Shown here: piece after piece, positions 1-7,950 of the stretch
Position numbering within the stretch: position 1 is the stretch's first letter
Layout of the letters: every line of letters begins with the position of its first letter
Origin: DATAJX01 sp036261915
GTDB lineage: Bacteria; Pseudomonadota; Alphaproteobacteria; UBA2136; UBA6156
Assembly: GCA_036261915.1 (NCBI GenBank)
Contig: DATAJX010000006.1
Location: 124,001 to 188,000, forward strand
Direction of reading: 5' to 3'
Length of the DNA stretch: 64,000 bases
Notes under the pieces: model-generated
What the model was told of the DNA's origin: nothing
What the model saw: only the letters and a program-made list of their open reading frames with translations
The model's database searches: none
Position numbers and translations under genes: made by a program

Positions 1-2421
1 TGCAGCCATGCCGCCGGGCCCCTTGCCCATGGCGGCGGCACCAAAGCCGACCACGGCGGTACCTGCTACGGCAGCAACCGTGGTGGCAGCGGCCAGGCCG
101 GCATCAGCAATTTTACTGGCAGCATCTTCGATACTGGTGAGCGAACGCAAGTTGTTGGTGTCGCCCATTTTGAACAGGATCCAGAACGTGAGCGAAATGA
201 TTTTACTGAAGAGGTAACCGGCCGAGAGCAGGATGATGCCGTCGGTGGTGAGCTGGTTGAATCCATTAGAACTGAACCAGTGTGCGCTGCGAACCGTACC
301 GATAATGAAATCGATAAGTGTGATGGTCGCCGGTACAAACTTAAGGACGAAGATGCCCATGGTGGTGACCGTGAGCATGCCTAATGCATTACTGGGAACA
401 GCCAGCCCCATAAGGAACATGAACGGTGTAACGATGATGATGGCCATGAGGACCACCTGGATAAGCGTTTGCATGATCTGGATGATGGCCACCGCCATGA
501 CCCCACCGAAGAAATAACCCAGACCTGCAACCACTGCCTGCCCCAAATAGGACATGACAGACCCGGCAGCCTGGCCCAATGAATTGGAACCCAGCAGGTT
601 GATGTTCTTCAATTGCTGGCCTTGGGCCTTAGAAGCACTGTTAATAGCGTTACTGCTGGTACCCCCCGCAACTCCACTGGCAGTATTTTTTTGCACCAGC
701 GCCACAAGTTTTTTGCCCATGTCGGCCGCTGAGAGGCCGGGATTTTGGTTAAGGAAGTTGACCAAGTTCTGGACGGTTTGGTCTAGGCCATTACCGCCCA
801 TACTAACGGCAGCAGTTAAACAAAGCCCATTACCCATCGGGTTGGAAACAGAACCAACCATACCATTTATAACCCCACCAACACCCGACGGTGTGCAAAT
901 ATCGTCGGCGGTCCAAGCCTTTCCTGCACCAGCGCTGGGGTTAAGAGGTGCTTCGGGCGAAGCAGCTGCCTTAAATTTGCTAATCAGAGGATTAAAGGAA
1001 ATACCCGCAAAGGCGGTAGAGCCAGTATTGGCTGCAATTTGACTGAACATGTCGTCGAACGCGTCGGCGGCGCGGCCTTTACAATTGGCAGCCTGCACCT
1101 TGCCCGTTAACTGGCCGCTGCCGGTACTACCGGTACCGGTATCGGCATTGAACTTGACCCGCAGAACCGGCATTTTATTAAGGGTTGAGCCTTCGCCACC
1201 CCATGAGCCAATTTTGCTGCTGATAAAGCCGATGCTGGCCGGATTACCCGAATTGGTGATTTGGGTACGCCAAGCCAAGCCGGCATCGGTGCTGGTGGCC
1301 AGCTCCTTGCGCATATCGACCGCCGGACCGCTGTTGATGGGGGCATCGCCCGCCGGAACCGCGACCACATAACTGGAAACTTTGCCAATGTTACTGGGAA
1401 TGCCATCGGAACCAGCCTGCATGCCGGTGATGATATCGTTGACCGCTTCGGTAACGTTGCCCGACGCTACATTAGTGGGGCCAGGCATATTACTGCCGCC
1501 TTTTGCATAGTTACCGTACAAAACCTTGAGTCCGTTAACGTAGTTGGTCCATTGGTTGTTGTATTGACCTGACCAAGCAGTGGGTTTGGTGGTGGGTAAA
1601 CCTATGGCGTAGGGCGCCAAGCTGTTGTCGGAACCAAAAGTACTGCCGATGCTTTTGAACACGTTGCCGAAAGTATCAGGGGTGTCGGCCTCTGTGGCGG
1701 CGGGAGTATTTGTTGAAGAATCGGATTTAGGCTGCAGGTTTGTGGGTAATATATACGGGTTATCGGGCGCACACTTAGCCAAATCGTTCACCCGGTTCAG
1801 CCATTCCTGGTTGGCTTTCAGATTAGGATCATTGTCGAGCGCTGAACGGATTTCGGCTTGTTTGACAGCGCTCTGCAGACCGGCGCTGTTCATGACATCG
1901 TAAATGGTAGTGTAAATGACGCTGGCCAGGTGGGCAGCTACAACCTGCGGTGTAAAACCACAGATATTATCTTTATTGCCGGGATCGCACTGATTACCTG
2001 CAGTAACCTGGGTGCCCACCGCTCCACTGGGAGCTGCGGTTTTAAGCAGTGGGTAAAATAGCAATTTGCTGTTGTATGGCGCAAAAACCATCATCATCAC
2101 CAAAATGAACCAAGTGCCGATAGTCGTGAAATCTTGGTATTTTTTATTGATAATGATGAGAATGGCGCCCACCAAAGTTGCGGTGATGGCCAGATAATAA
2201 AGCGCCCCTACACCAATACTCCCTGCACCAGAAAAACCGCTGAAGAACAGCCACTGATACTGAAACGCCGTATAGAGGAAGTTGGGATCGTTATCGGCGC
2301 CGAAGAAGGGGAAGGCTGCCGTGGCGGTACTGGCTTGGGCCCAAGTATCTGGAATGCAAAGCAAAAATGCCGCCATAACGGCGAGGCTGGGCATGAAAGA
2401 CAAAAGGCGCCGTACGGGCAT
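1..2421 (-). CDS. TraG_N-like conjugation membrane protein (partial, C-terminus off window)
   Basis: The minus strand reads open for 807 codons from an ATG at 2421 to the window edge; an in-frame TAA two codons before the ATG fixes the start. Residues 1-29 look like a Sec signal peptide ending near TWAQA. Hydrophobic segments lie near residues 70-91 and 100-116, then about 500 residues of polar, Gly/Ser/Asn-rich sequence follow (probably periplasmic), then a second cluster of membrane segments at about 620-750. This topology, an early pair of helices with KKYQDFTTIGTWFILV, a large periplasmic part and later helices, resembles the N-terminal domain of F-type TraG mating-pair stabilisation proteins; a DotA/TraY-like protein is the alternative. 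The coding sequence is less GC-rich than its neighbours, as expected for an acquired conjugative element. No other transfer gene is in view, so the name rests on topology. Confidence 0.5.
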   Translation of the reverse strand, partial: MPVRRLLSFMPSLAVMAAFLLCIPDTWAQASTATAAFPFFGADNDPNFLYTAFQYQWLFFSGFSGAGSIGVGALYYLAITATLVGAILIIINKKYQDFTTIGTWFILVMMMVFAPYNSKLLFYPLLKTAAPSGAVGTQVTAGNQCDPGNKDNICGFTPQVVAAHLASVIYTTIYDVMNSAGLQSAVKQAEIRSALDNDPNLKANQEWLNRVNDLAKCAPDNPYILPTNLQPKSDSSTNTPAATEADTPDTFGNVFKSIGSTFGSDNSLAPYAIGLPTTKPTAWSGQYNNQWTNYVNGLKVLYGNYAKGGSNMPGPTNVASGNVTEAVNDIITGMQAGSDGIPSNIGKVSSYVVAVPAGDAPINSGPAVDMRKELATSTDAGLAWRTQITNSGNPASIGFISSKIGSWGGEGSTLNKMPVLRVKFNADTGTGSTGSGQLTGKVQAANCKGRAADAFDDMFSQIAANTGSTAFAGISFNPLISKFKAAASPEAPLNPSAGAGKAWTADDICTPSGVGGVINGMVGSVSNPMGNGLCLTAAVSMGGNGLDQTVQNLVNFLNQNPGLSAADMGKKLVALVQKNTASGVAGGTSSNAINSASKAQGQQLKNINLLGSNSLGQAAGSVMSYLGQAVVAGLGYFFGGVMAVAIIQIMQTLIQVVLMAIIIVTPFMFLMGLAVPSNALGMLTVTTMGIFVLKFVPATITLIDFIIGTVRSAHWFSSNGFNQLTTDGIILLSAGYLFSKIISLTFWILFKMGDTNNLRSLTSIEDAASKIADAGLAAATTVAAVAGTAVVGFGAAAMGKGPGGMAA

Positions 2422-2600
2422 ACTTTAATTATGGGAAGCAGGGGGGCGTGCTTCAAGGTATACGGCCAAAATTAGCGCACTTAAACCGGGGGGTGTGGCT
2501 ACCGGGTAAGCCCTCGTAGGCAACATGGCTTGAAAATCGCCGTTTTGGCCCCATATTCGGCTTAACCTGAGCATTTTCATTTTTTGAAAAGGACCTTGCC

Positions 2601-2960
2601 ATGGCAAGACTTGATACCCTGCTGAACGGCGAAACGCTGTTTAAATACCTGGGCGTACCCGAAGTACCCCCACCCCGCAGCGTAAGCGCTGCGACGGTGG
2701 TCGACCCCGATACCGACGAAGTTGTCGAGTCGCCGGTCAGCTTTAAAGTGTTGCCCAACGGCGAGATCGTCGCTTCGGCCGACATTTACTGGGGCGCCCG
2801 CCCCGGGCCGCGGTTTGTGATTCAGGATTGGATGATACCCGTATTGTGGTATCGACTGATCAGGAACCGCGCCCCGTGGAGAGTGACGTCGCCGATGAAT
2901 GCGGTGATAGGCATTGGCCTGATACTGGCCATGCTCGGTTATACCCTCACCCCCCACTGA
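2601..2960 (+). CDS. hypothetical protein, C-terminal membrane segment
   Basis: A 119-residue protein I do not recognise. The start has a good Shine-Dalgarno (AAAAGGA, about eight bases before ATG). The first 90 residues are soluble and rich in Pro, Val and Asp; the last 20 or so (NAVIGIGLILAMLGYTL) form a hydrophobic helix, suggesting a tail-anchored inner-membrane protein. A strong terminator follows immediately, so this is a one-gene transcript. Base use matches the chromosome to the right and not the TraG-like gene to the left, so the boundary of the suspected mobile element probably lies between 2421 and 2600. Confidence 0.7.
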   Translation: MARLDTLLNGETLFKYLGVPEVPPPRSVSAATVVDPDTDEVVESPVSFKVLPNGEIVASADIYWGARPGPRFVIQDWMIPVLWYRLIRNRAPWRVTSPMNAVIGIGLILAMLGYTLTPH

Positions 2961-2972
2961 CCTGCGAACAGA

Positions 2973-2999
2973 AAGCCCCGGCATACGCCGGGGCTTTTT
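2973..2999 (+). terminator. rho-independent terminator
   Basis: A perfect 10-bp stem, AAGCCCCGGC paired with GCCGGGGCTT around an ATAC loop, followed by T residues. It sits 13 bases after the preceding stop codon and just before the hemF promoter. Confidence 0.9.
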
Positions 3000-3024
3000 G
3001 ATTGGCACCCCGGGTTTTTGGTTT

Positions 3025-3036
3025 TATAGCTGGCCT
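3025..3036 (+). promoter_or_regulatory. putative leaderless promoter of hemF (-10 box)
   Basis: TATAGC lies exactly six bases before the hemF ATG and there is no Shine-Dalgarno. The arrangement repeats at several other genes in this window and would place the transcription start on or next to the start codon. Confidence 0.4.
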
Positions 3037-3879
3037 ATGAACACCCCCGTGCCCGCCCCCACCCCGCTGGCTGCCCGTGCCGAGGCTTTTTTCCGCCGGC
3101 TGCAGGAGGATATTATTAAACGATTTGAACAACTTGAAGGCGGCGCCACCTTTACCCGCAAGCCGTGGCAAAAGCCCGCCGGCGAAAGCCTGCAGGGCGG
3201 CGGCGTGATGGCCACCATGCACGGCAAGGTGTTTGAAAAGGTGGGCGTCAACTTCAGTTGCGTGGGCGGCCGCTTCAGCGAAAAATTCGCCAACGAAATA
3301 CCCGGCGCGACCGACAGCGGCGGGCAGTTCTGGGCCAGCGGTGTCAGCCTGGTGGCGCACATGGCCAACCCGCGTTGCCCCAGCGTGCACTTCAACGTGC
3401 GGCGCATCGAGACCGGCAAAAGCTGGTTCGGCGGCGGCGCCGACCTGACCCCCACCTTTGAGTATGCCGAGGACACCGCGCATTTCCACAACACCCTGAA
3501 GGCCGCCTGCGACGGCTATCGCGAGGGCGCCTATGCCGAGTATAAAAAGTGGTGCGACGAGTACTTTTTCATCCCCCACCGTAACGAGGCGCGCGGCGTG
3601 GGCGGGATATTCTTTGATTACGTGAACACCGACCCCGAAGCCGACTTTGCCTTTGTGCAGGCGGTGGGCGCGGCGTTTTTGCAGGCTTTTACCCCGCTGG
3701 TGGAGAAGCGCAGGAACGAGGCTTTCAGCGAGGCCGACAAGGAGGCCCAGCTCATCAAGCGCGGGCGCTACGCCGAGTTCAACCTGTTATATGACCGCGG
3801 CACCCGCTTTGGTTTGCAGACCGGCGGGAATGTGGAGGCGATACTCATGAGCCTGCCACCTATGGCCCGTTGGCCATAG
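3037..3879 (+). CDS. hemF: oxygen-dependent coproporphyrinogen III oxidase, C-terminally shortened
   Basis: HemF decarboxylates coproporphyrinogen III to protoporphyrinogen IX with O2 in heme synthesis (cytosolic). Family landmarks are clear: GGGVMATMHGKVFEKVGVN, the SVHFNVRR and WFGGGADLTP blocks, HRNEARGVGGIFFD, and RGRYAEFNLLYDRGTRFG followed by GGNVEAILMSLPP. The usual end of the family, in which SLPPLVRW is followed by EYDYQP and about 25 more residues, is absent: the frame stops at SLPPMARWP. The stop codon lies inside the 3' arm of a perfect 17-bp inverted repeat (3851-3888), so the tail seems to have been replaced by a fold-back copy, either biological or an assembly artefact. The start at 3037 is chosen because a -10-like box ends six bases upstream and residues match family length; an upstream in-frame start at 2998 overlaps the terminator. 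Whether the 280-residue product works is uncertain. Confidence 0.85.
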   Translation: MNTPVPAPTPLAARAEAFFRRLQEDIIKRFEQLEGGATFTRKPWQKPAGESLQGGGVMATMHGKVFEKVGVNFSCVGGRFSEKFANEIPGATDSGGQFWASGVSLVAHMANPRCPSVHFNVRRIETGKSWFGGGADLTPTFEYAEDTAHFHNTLKAACDGYREGAYAEYKKWCDEYFFIPHRNEARGVGGIFFDYVNTDPEADFAFVQAVGAAFLQAFTPLVEKRRNEAFSEADKEAQLIKRGRYAEFNLLYDRGTRFGLQTGGNVEAILMSLPPMARWP

Positions 3880-3888
3880 GTGGCAGGC
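3851..3888. repeat. perfect 17-bp inverted repeat ending hemF
   Basis: GCCTGCCACCTATGGCC (3851-3867) and its exact reverse complement (3872-3888) are separated by CGTT. The hemF stop codon lies in the second arm. There is no T tract, so it does not look like a normal terminator. Confidence 0.95.
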
Positions 3889-3908
3889 ACTAAAAACGCG
3901 CGAGCGGT

Positions 3909-3935
3909 ATTCGCCAAAGGCGAATTTCATAAGCG
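3909..3935 (+). repeat. short hairpin repeat, copy A
   Basis: ATTCGCC-AAA-GGCGAAT hairpin followed by TTCATAAGCG. Copies B (47371-47398) and C (63966-63992, minus) share the hairpin plan and the TTCATAAG tail but have different stem bases that still pair. Confidence 0.6.
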
Positions 3936-3963
3936 CGCCTGCCCCGCCCATGGCGAAGTGGGC

Positions 3964-4593
3964 TTAGTCGAGCGTTCCGCCTAGTTTATTCAACGTCCGC
4001 CGCTTGGTGACGTAATCGGGCACGTATTTTTCGACCAGCGCCCAGAAGCGCTTGCCGTGGTTCATGTGCACCAGGTGCGCCAGTTCGTGGATGATGACGT
4101 AGTCGGCCAGCTCTGGCGGCACCAATATCAGCCGGTAGCTGAGGCTGATCTCGCGCCTGGTGTTGCACAGGCCCCAGTGGCGTTTGCCCGACGATATTTT
4201 GACCAGCCGGGGGTCGAGCTTCATCACCCGGGCGAAATGCGCCACCCGCACCGGCAGCGTGAGGGCGGCGGCGCGTTTGTACCAGCTGACAGGCAGCGGC
4301 GACGCCTTGCTGGGCGGCAATTTTTCGGCTTTGGCGGCCTGTTTGGCGGCGGCATCGAGCGCGCGCTTTTTAAGCCAGCGGCGGTGGCGGTGCAGCATAT
4401 CGGTGATGTCTTTGTCGCTCCAGCGCGGCGGCACCAGCGCGGCCACCGTGCCGTCGGGCCGCAGGCGCATCACGTACCGGCTGCGGCGCCAGCCCACGCG
4501 TTCGATGTTCACCACCACGCCTTCGGCCACCACCTGCTGGAGGGGGGCTGGAACCGGCTGGTTTTGGCGGGTAAACGAAGCGAACCGTGACAT
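3964..4593 (-). CDS. YgjP-type (DUF45) metal-dependent hydrolase
   Basis: The 209-residue protein belongs to the YgjP/DUF45 zinc metallopeptidase-like family. The zinc motif HELAH is at residues 169-173 (IIHELAHLVHMNHGKRFW), with the third metal ligand probably His179 in the NHGKRFW block that is typical of the family. The RHWGLCN block before it (about 138-144) is also typical. A Lys/Ala-rich middle (70-95) links the N-terminal beta part to the catalytic part. Natural substrate is not known for most members. It stands alone on the minus strand, convergent with hemF; the region upstream is AT-rich and carries a 13-bp inverted repeat at 4652-4697. Confidence 0.8.
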   Translation of the reverse strand: MSRFASFTRQNQPVPAPLQQVVAEGVVVNIERVGWRRSRYVMRLRPDGTVAALVPPRWSDKDITDMLHRHRRWLKKRALDAAAKQAAKAEKLPPSKASPLPVSWYKRAAALTLPVRVAHFARVMKLDPRLVKISSGKRHWGLCNTRREISLSYRLILVPPELADYVIIHELAHLVHMNHGKRFWALVEKYVPDYVTKRRTLNKLGGTLD

Positions 4594-4883
4594 ATGGGCA
4601 CTCTAGCATAGTGTGCCTGTGGAATGAACAGGCTGCCGGTAGAGTTAGTATTTGCATATATGGATGTATGACAAATTAAAATATTCCATATATGCAATAA
4701 ACAACCCAGTAAAAGGCTGTAAATATTCGATTTACGCAATTTAATGGGAGATGTCAGCCCCCTGTCAGGCCGTTATGGGTGGCCAATTCATACAATAGGG
4801 CGATCAATCTGCCCTTTCGGGCCTATCGTTAGACGCTGTCTCCATAAGGAGCGGCGATTCATTTTAACACTCAGGAGACTACC
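4594..4883. other. AT-rich intergenic region with inverted repeat and structured leader
   Basis: This 290-base gap between the divergent YgjP-like gene and the 41-residue ORF is clearly richer in A/T than its surroundings. It holds the 13-bp inverted repeat, a smaller GTAAAT/ATTTAC inverted repeat near 4721-4737, a TACAAT possible -10 box near 4791, and further short pairings (CTCC/GGAG, GCCC/GGGC) between 4810 and 4860 that could form a structured 5' leader. I see no long ORF in it. Confidence 0.5.
4652..4697. repeat. 13-bp inverted repeat in AT-rich region
   Basis: TTGCATATATGGA (4652-4664) and TCCATATATGCAA (4685-4697) are exact reverse complements around a 20-base spacer. Placed between divergent genes; could be an operator or a cruciform/hairpin. 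No T tract. Confidence 0.85.
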
Positions 4884-5009
4884 ATGTCGCACAAGAACAG
4901 CATGATCACCGCCCTCGAAAACCAACTTCTGGCTGCCGTTAAGGCCCAGAACTGGACTGCGAAGGTGCTGATTGAAGCCCGGTTGGACCAGCTTTACGCT
5001 GCCAACTGA
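4884..5009 (+). CDS. 41-residue hypothetical protein
   Basis: A short ORF with a well placed Shine-Dalgarno (CAGGAGA, nine bases before ATG) and a strong terminator-like hairpin behind it. The product is a mostly helical, Ala/Leu-rich peptide beginning MSHKNSMITALENQ with a single Trp in the middle; no signal peptide or membrane helix. I do not recognise a family. The leader is unusually long and structured, so regulation at the RNA level is possible. Confidence 0.55.
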   Translation: MSHKNSMITALENQLLAAVKAQNWTAKVLIEARLDQLYAAN

Positions 5010-5033
5010 GCAGTAGCCCCCCGTGTTAATCAC

Positions 5034-5077
5034 GGCGGGGCAGGCTCCAGGGAATGACCCCTGCAGCCTGCCCCGCC
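5034..5077 (+). terminator. large hairpin terminator
   Basis: A perfect 13-bp stem (GGCGGGGCAGGCT at 5034-5046 with its complement at 5065-5077), followed by GCTTATTTTAT. It separates the 41-residue ORF from the following small basic ORF. Confidence 0.7.
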
Positions 5078-5102
5078 GCTTATTTTATGCTACCTTATAT
5101 AC

Positions 5103-5261
5103 ATGGCCGCCAAAAAGAACGCCCCGAAACGCACCCCCGCCAAGCGCAATACCGCCGCCAAGGCCCTGAAAGACGCGCGCTACCGCCCGCGCGTGGTGGA
5201 AAACAGGAAGAAAAAAGAACCCCCGAAACGCCGCTGGTTTGGCTGGTTTGACGCCGATTGA
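5103..5261 (+). CDS. small basic protein, possibly ArfA-like
   Basis: A 52-residue, strongly basic protein. Its middle, AAKALKDARYRPRVVENRKK (about residues 18-38), resembles the core of the ribosome-rescue peptide ArfA (A-x-x-ALL-x-D-P-x-F-R-x-R-V-x-x-N-K-K), but the GKGSY stretch of ArfA is missing and the C-terminus is RRWFGWFDAD. ArfA recruits RF2 to ribosomes stalled on mRNAs with no stop codon. The sequence has a possible GCTACCTT promoter box ending six bases before ATG and no Shine-Dalgarno. A tRNA pair follows. The ORF itself is likely real from its composition and setting; the ArfA link is a motif-level suggestion only. Confidence 0.45.
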   Translation: MAAKKNAPKRTPAKRNTAAKALKDARYRPRVVENRKKKEPPKRRWFGWFDAD

Positions 5262-5324
5262 CCCCATAAAAAACGGCAGGGTGGTTGACACGGCACGCCC
5301 CCTCGCCTATCACCCCAGCCGGTC

Positions 5325-5401
5325 GGGCCAGTAGCTCAGTTGGTTAGAGCACCGTGTTGATAACGCGGGGGTCGTAAGTTCGAGTCTTACTTGGCCCACC
5401 A
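5325..5401 (+). tRNA. tRNA-Ile (GAU)
   Basis: Full cloverleaf with acceptor GGGCCAG/TTGGCCC, D-arm GCTCAGTTGGTTAGAGC, anticodon loop TTGATAA (anticodon GAT), T-loop TTCGAGT and encoded CCA. It lies outside an rRNA operon, 26 bases before a tRNA-Ala gene, probably co-transcribed. Confidence 0.95.
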
Positions 5402-5427
5402 TTTTGTACTTAATTGCAGTTCGCCGG

Positions 5428-5503
5428 GGGCCCGTAGCTCAGTTGGTAGAGCGCGTCGTTCGCAATGACGAGGTCGTCGGTTCGACTCCGATCGGGTCCA
5501 CCA
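5428..5503 (+). tRNA. tRNA-Ala (CGC)
   Basis: Acceptor GGGCCCG/CGGGTCC with one G-T pair, D-arm GCTCAGTTGGTAGAGC, anticodon stem CGTCG/TGACG with loop TTCGCAA (anticodon CGC), T-loop TTCGACT, encoded CCA. Confidence 0.93.
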
Positions 5504-5590
5504 AATTTTCACCACACATCCATATACGATCTTAACGCCCCGGGCGTTGTTCTGAATTCATAACACCGCCGCTGCGTTTAATGTGCGGCG

Positions 5591-6745
5591 ATGGCCAACA
5601 ACAGAATAAGCGCCGTGGCACTGCTGGCCCTGCTGGCCGGTTTGGCCGTATCGGCACGGGCCGACGACGACGCCATGTGCCACACCGGCGTGCCGCTGGT
5701 GAGCGCCGCCACGGTGAGCGCGATGCAGGTGGCCGAAAGCACCTATGCGGGCATTGTGCGCAACGGTGGCTGGGCGGTGGTGCCGGGGGTTTCGATGCAG
5801 AAGGGCGACCGCTCGCCCGGCGTGCGGTTGCTGCGCCTGCGCCTGCAGGTGGAGGGTGACTTGCCGGGCAGCACGGGTTTTTCCACTTTGTTCGATGACC
5901 GCGTGGAAGCGGCTGTGAAGCGTTTTCAGGCGCGCTACGGGGTGCCGGTGACCGGGATTTTGGACCAGTACACCATACGCACCATGAACGTGCCCGCCGA
6001 GGTGCGGCTGCAATATGTGCAGGCCAGTTTGCAGCGCTTGCTGGCGGCGCAGCGCGAGGCCGGTGGGGCGCCGCGCCGCGTGACGGTGAACATTCCCGCC
6101 GCGCAGATCGAGGCGGTGGAGAACGGGCGCGTGGCCGGGCAGTACCGCGCCACGGCGGGCAGCCCCGCGCGGCCCAGCCCCGAGTTGAGCATGCGGATCA
6201 CCGAGGTGAACTTCCACCCCGGCTGGACCGTGCCGCCGCAAATTGTGCGCGAGGACCTGATACCCAGGATGCGCGCCGACCCTGGCTATTTAACCCGCAG
6301 CGGGTTTGAGGTGCTGGATGCGCGCGGCAAGAAGGTGGCGGTGAAGAACATCGACTGGAACAGCAACGAGCCGCTGCGCTACACCTACCGCGTGGCGCCC
6401 GGCAGCGCCAACCCGCTGGGCAGCATTCGGCTGAACACGCCGAACAGCCAGAGCGTTTACATGCACGATACGCCTTCGCAAAAACTGTTCAGCCGCAGCA
6501 TCCGGTTTTTGAGTTCGGGCTGCGTGCGGGTGCAGGGCATTGAAAAGCTGACCGCGTGGCTGCTGGACGAGCCCCCTGCCCGCGTGAATACGCTGGTGGA
6601 AAAAAGCGGCCCGCGCACCGTGCGGCTGGAACAGCCCGTGCCGGTGCAGTGGGTGTACTTAACCGCGTGGAGCACACCGGACAACGTGACGTGCTTCCGC
6701 CCCGATATTTACAACCGCATGAACACCGCGGTCAGCGCGCGGTAA
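5591..6745 (+). CDS. L,D-transpeptidase (YcbB/LdtD type) with peptidoglycan-binding domain
   Basis: A periplasmic enzyme that forms 3-3 cross-links in peptidoglycan. Residues 1-24 are a signal peptide (ends VSARA). A peptidoglycan-binding_1 domain spans about 73-132 (PGVRLLRLRLQ ... AVKRFQARYGVPVTGILD). The YkuD catalytic domain follows from about 163, with the substrate-side YMHDTPSQKLFSR block (His292) and the active-site SSGCVRV (Cys311). At 384 residues it is shorter than E. coli LdtD (615), lacking the capping insert. The ATG lacks a Shine-Dalgarno. Its 3' end overlaps the convergent methyltransferase gene by 14 bases. Confidence 0.9.
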   Translation: MANNRISAVALLALLAGLAVSARADDDAMCHTGVPLVSAATVSAMQVAESTYAGIVRNGGWAVVPGVSMQKGDRSPGVRLLRLRLQVEGDLPGSTGFSTLFDDRVEAAVKRFQARYGVPVTGILDQYTIRTMNVPAEVRLQYVQASLQRLLAAQREAGGAPRRVTVNIPAAQIEAVENGRVAGQYRATAGSPARPSPELSMRITEVNFHPGWTVPPQIVREDLIPRMRADPGYLTRSGFEVLDARGKKVAVKNIDWNSNEPLRYTYRVAPGSANPLGSIRLNTPNSQSVYMHDTPSQKLFSRSIRFLSSGCVRVQGIEKLTAWLLDEPPARVNTLVEKSGPRTVRLEQPVPVQWVYLTAWSTPDNVTCFRPDIYNRMNTAVSAR

Positions 6746-7910
6746 GCAGCGTTTCGAGGTAGTGCGTTTCTAATCCGAACTGGGCCTTGGCGGCGGCGAT
6801 GGCGGCCTTCAGCTTTTCGGCATTGGCGGACTTGCCGGTTTTTTGCCCCACGATCATCACGTTTTTGGGCGTGTGCGCGTCGGAGATGAACTCGAACAGT
6901 TTGGTATTGTAGCCGTTCAGCTCCATCAGTTGCGCGCGCAGGCTGTCGGTGACCATGTCGGCCATGCGCTCGGCGTAGGTGCCGTGCTGCAGCACAAAGT
7001 GCAGCGGGTGTGTGGCGGTGGGTTTGGGCATGCTTTGGCGCACCTGCTTGTGGCAGCAGGGCGCGACCACGATGAGCGCAGCGTGCGCGTTGATGGCCTT
7101 GGCGATGGCGTCGTCGGTGGCGGTATCGCAGGCGTGCAGCGCAATGACGACATCGACGCCGGTGCAGTCGTAGCCCGCGATGCCACCCTGCACGAAGCGC
7201 AGATTTTCGAACTTTGCATCGGCCGCGATGGTGTTGCACAGCTCGACCAGTTCGGCGCGGTATTCGACACCCGTGATGTGCGCATTGAGCTTGAGCGTGT
7301 TGGCCAGGTGATCGTACAGCGCAAAGGTGAGGTAGCCCTTCCCCGCGCCCATATCGACGATGGTGAGCTTTTGCCGCGGCGGCAGTTGCTTGACCAGACC
7401 GTCGAGGATCTCGATGTACTTGTTGATCTGGCGGAACTTATCGTTGGCGGATTTCAGCACGTTGCCCTGCGCATCGGCCAGCCCCAGCGCGTGCAGGTAG
7501 CTTTTGCCGGTGCCGGCCAGCAGGTGGTTTTTGGCGCGGTTGTGGGTGAGCTCGGGCGCTTTGGTTTGGCTGGGCGGCTGGCGGGTAAGGGTGTAGCCTG
7601 CCGCGTGTTTGGCGATGGCGACGTCGGCCTGCAGCGTGAACAGGCGGCCTGCCGTGAAGGTATCGCGCAGCAGTTGGGCCGCCAGGTCGGTGCTTGCATC
7701 GAGGTCGTAATTCTTCACCACGTCGCGGGTGGTGTGGTGGAAGGTGAAGCTGAGCTTGAGTTCGCGCTTGACCATGATGGGCCGCACGTCGACCGACTTC
7801 AGGTCGCCACCCGCCACCGGCTTGGTGAGCGTGAACTTGACGAAGCTGCCGCCGCGCACGGCGCCGCGCATCTGGTCGAGCCAGTCGAGCAGGGTGGGGT
7901 TGTTTTTCAT
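6732..7910 (-). CDS. class I SAM-dependent methyltransferase (METTL25/RRNAD1-like)
   Basis: 392 residues with an uncharacterised N-terminal half and a Rossmann methyltransferase fold from about 155. Motif I is VDMGAGKGYL (185-194), followed by GVEYRAELVE; the IALHACDTATD and VVAPCCHKQ (281-289) blocks are the signature of the Methyltransf_32 group, whose human members METTL25/RRNAD1 methylate ribosomal components or remain uncharacterised. The substrate here cannot be read. It is the last gene downstream of flhB on the minus strand (40-base gap) and may share that transcript; its end overlaps the transpeptidase gene. Confidence 0.8.
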   Translation of the reverse strand: MKNNPTLLDWLDQMRGAVRGGSFVKFTLTKPVAGGDLKSVDVRPIMVKRELKLSFTFHHTTRDVVKNYDLDASTDLAAQLLRDTFTAGRLFTLQADVAIAKHAAGYTLTRQPPSQTKAPELTHNRAKNHLLAGTGKSYLHALGLADAQGNVLKSANDKFRQINKYIEILDGLVKQLPPRQKLTIVDMGAGKGYLTFALYDHLANTLKLNAHITGVEYRAELVELCNTIAADAKFENLRFVQGGIAGYDCTGVDVVIALHACDTATDDAIAKAINAHAALIVVAPCCHKQVRQSMPKPTATHPLHFVLQHGTYAERMADMVTDSLRAQLMELNGYNTKLFEFISDAHTPKNVMIVGQKTGKSANAEKLKAAIAAAKAQFGLETHYLETLLTAR

Positions 7911-7950
7911 GCCGGTGTCATAGGCCGGTAAAGGCTTATGGGCAATAGGG

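Noticed and set aside
233..2475. Plus-strand ORFs of 67-162 codons across the left end
   Set aside because: They lie opposite a continuous minus-strand frame with signal peptide and membrane helices and have no Shine-Dalgarno or family features.
3889..3963. Terminator after hemF
   Set aside because: The 17-bp inverted repeat and copy A hairpin have no proper T tract, so they are listed as repeats.
6843..7931. Long plus-strand ORF (362 codons) opposite the methyltransferase
   Set aside because: His/Val/Gly/Asp-rich translation typical of antisense frames in GC-rich genes; the minus frame has clear methyltransferase motifs. The same applies to long antisense frames opposite flgI, flagellin, acnA, atpD and atpA.
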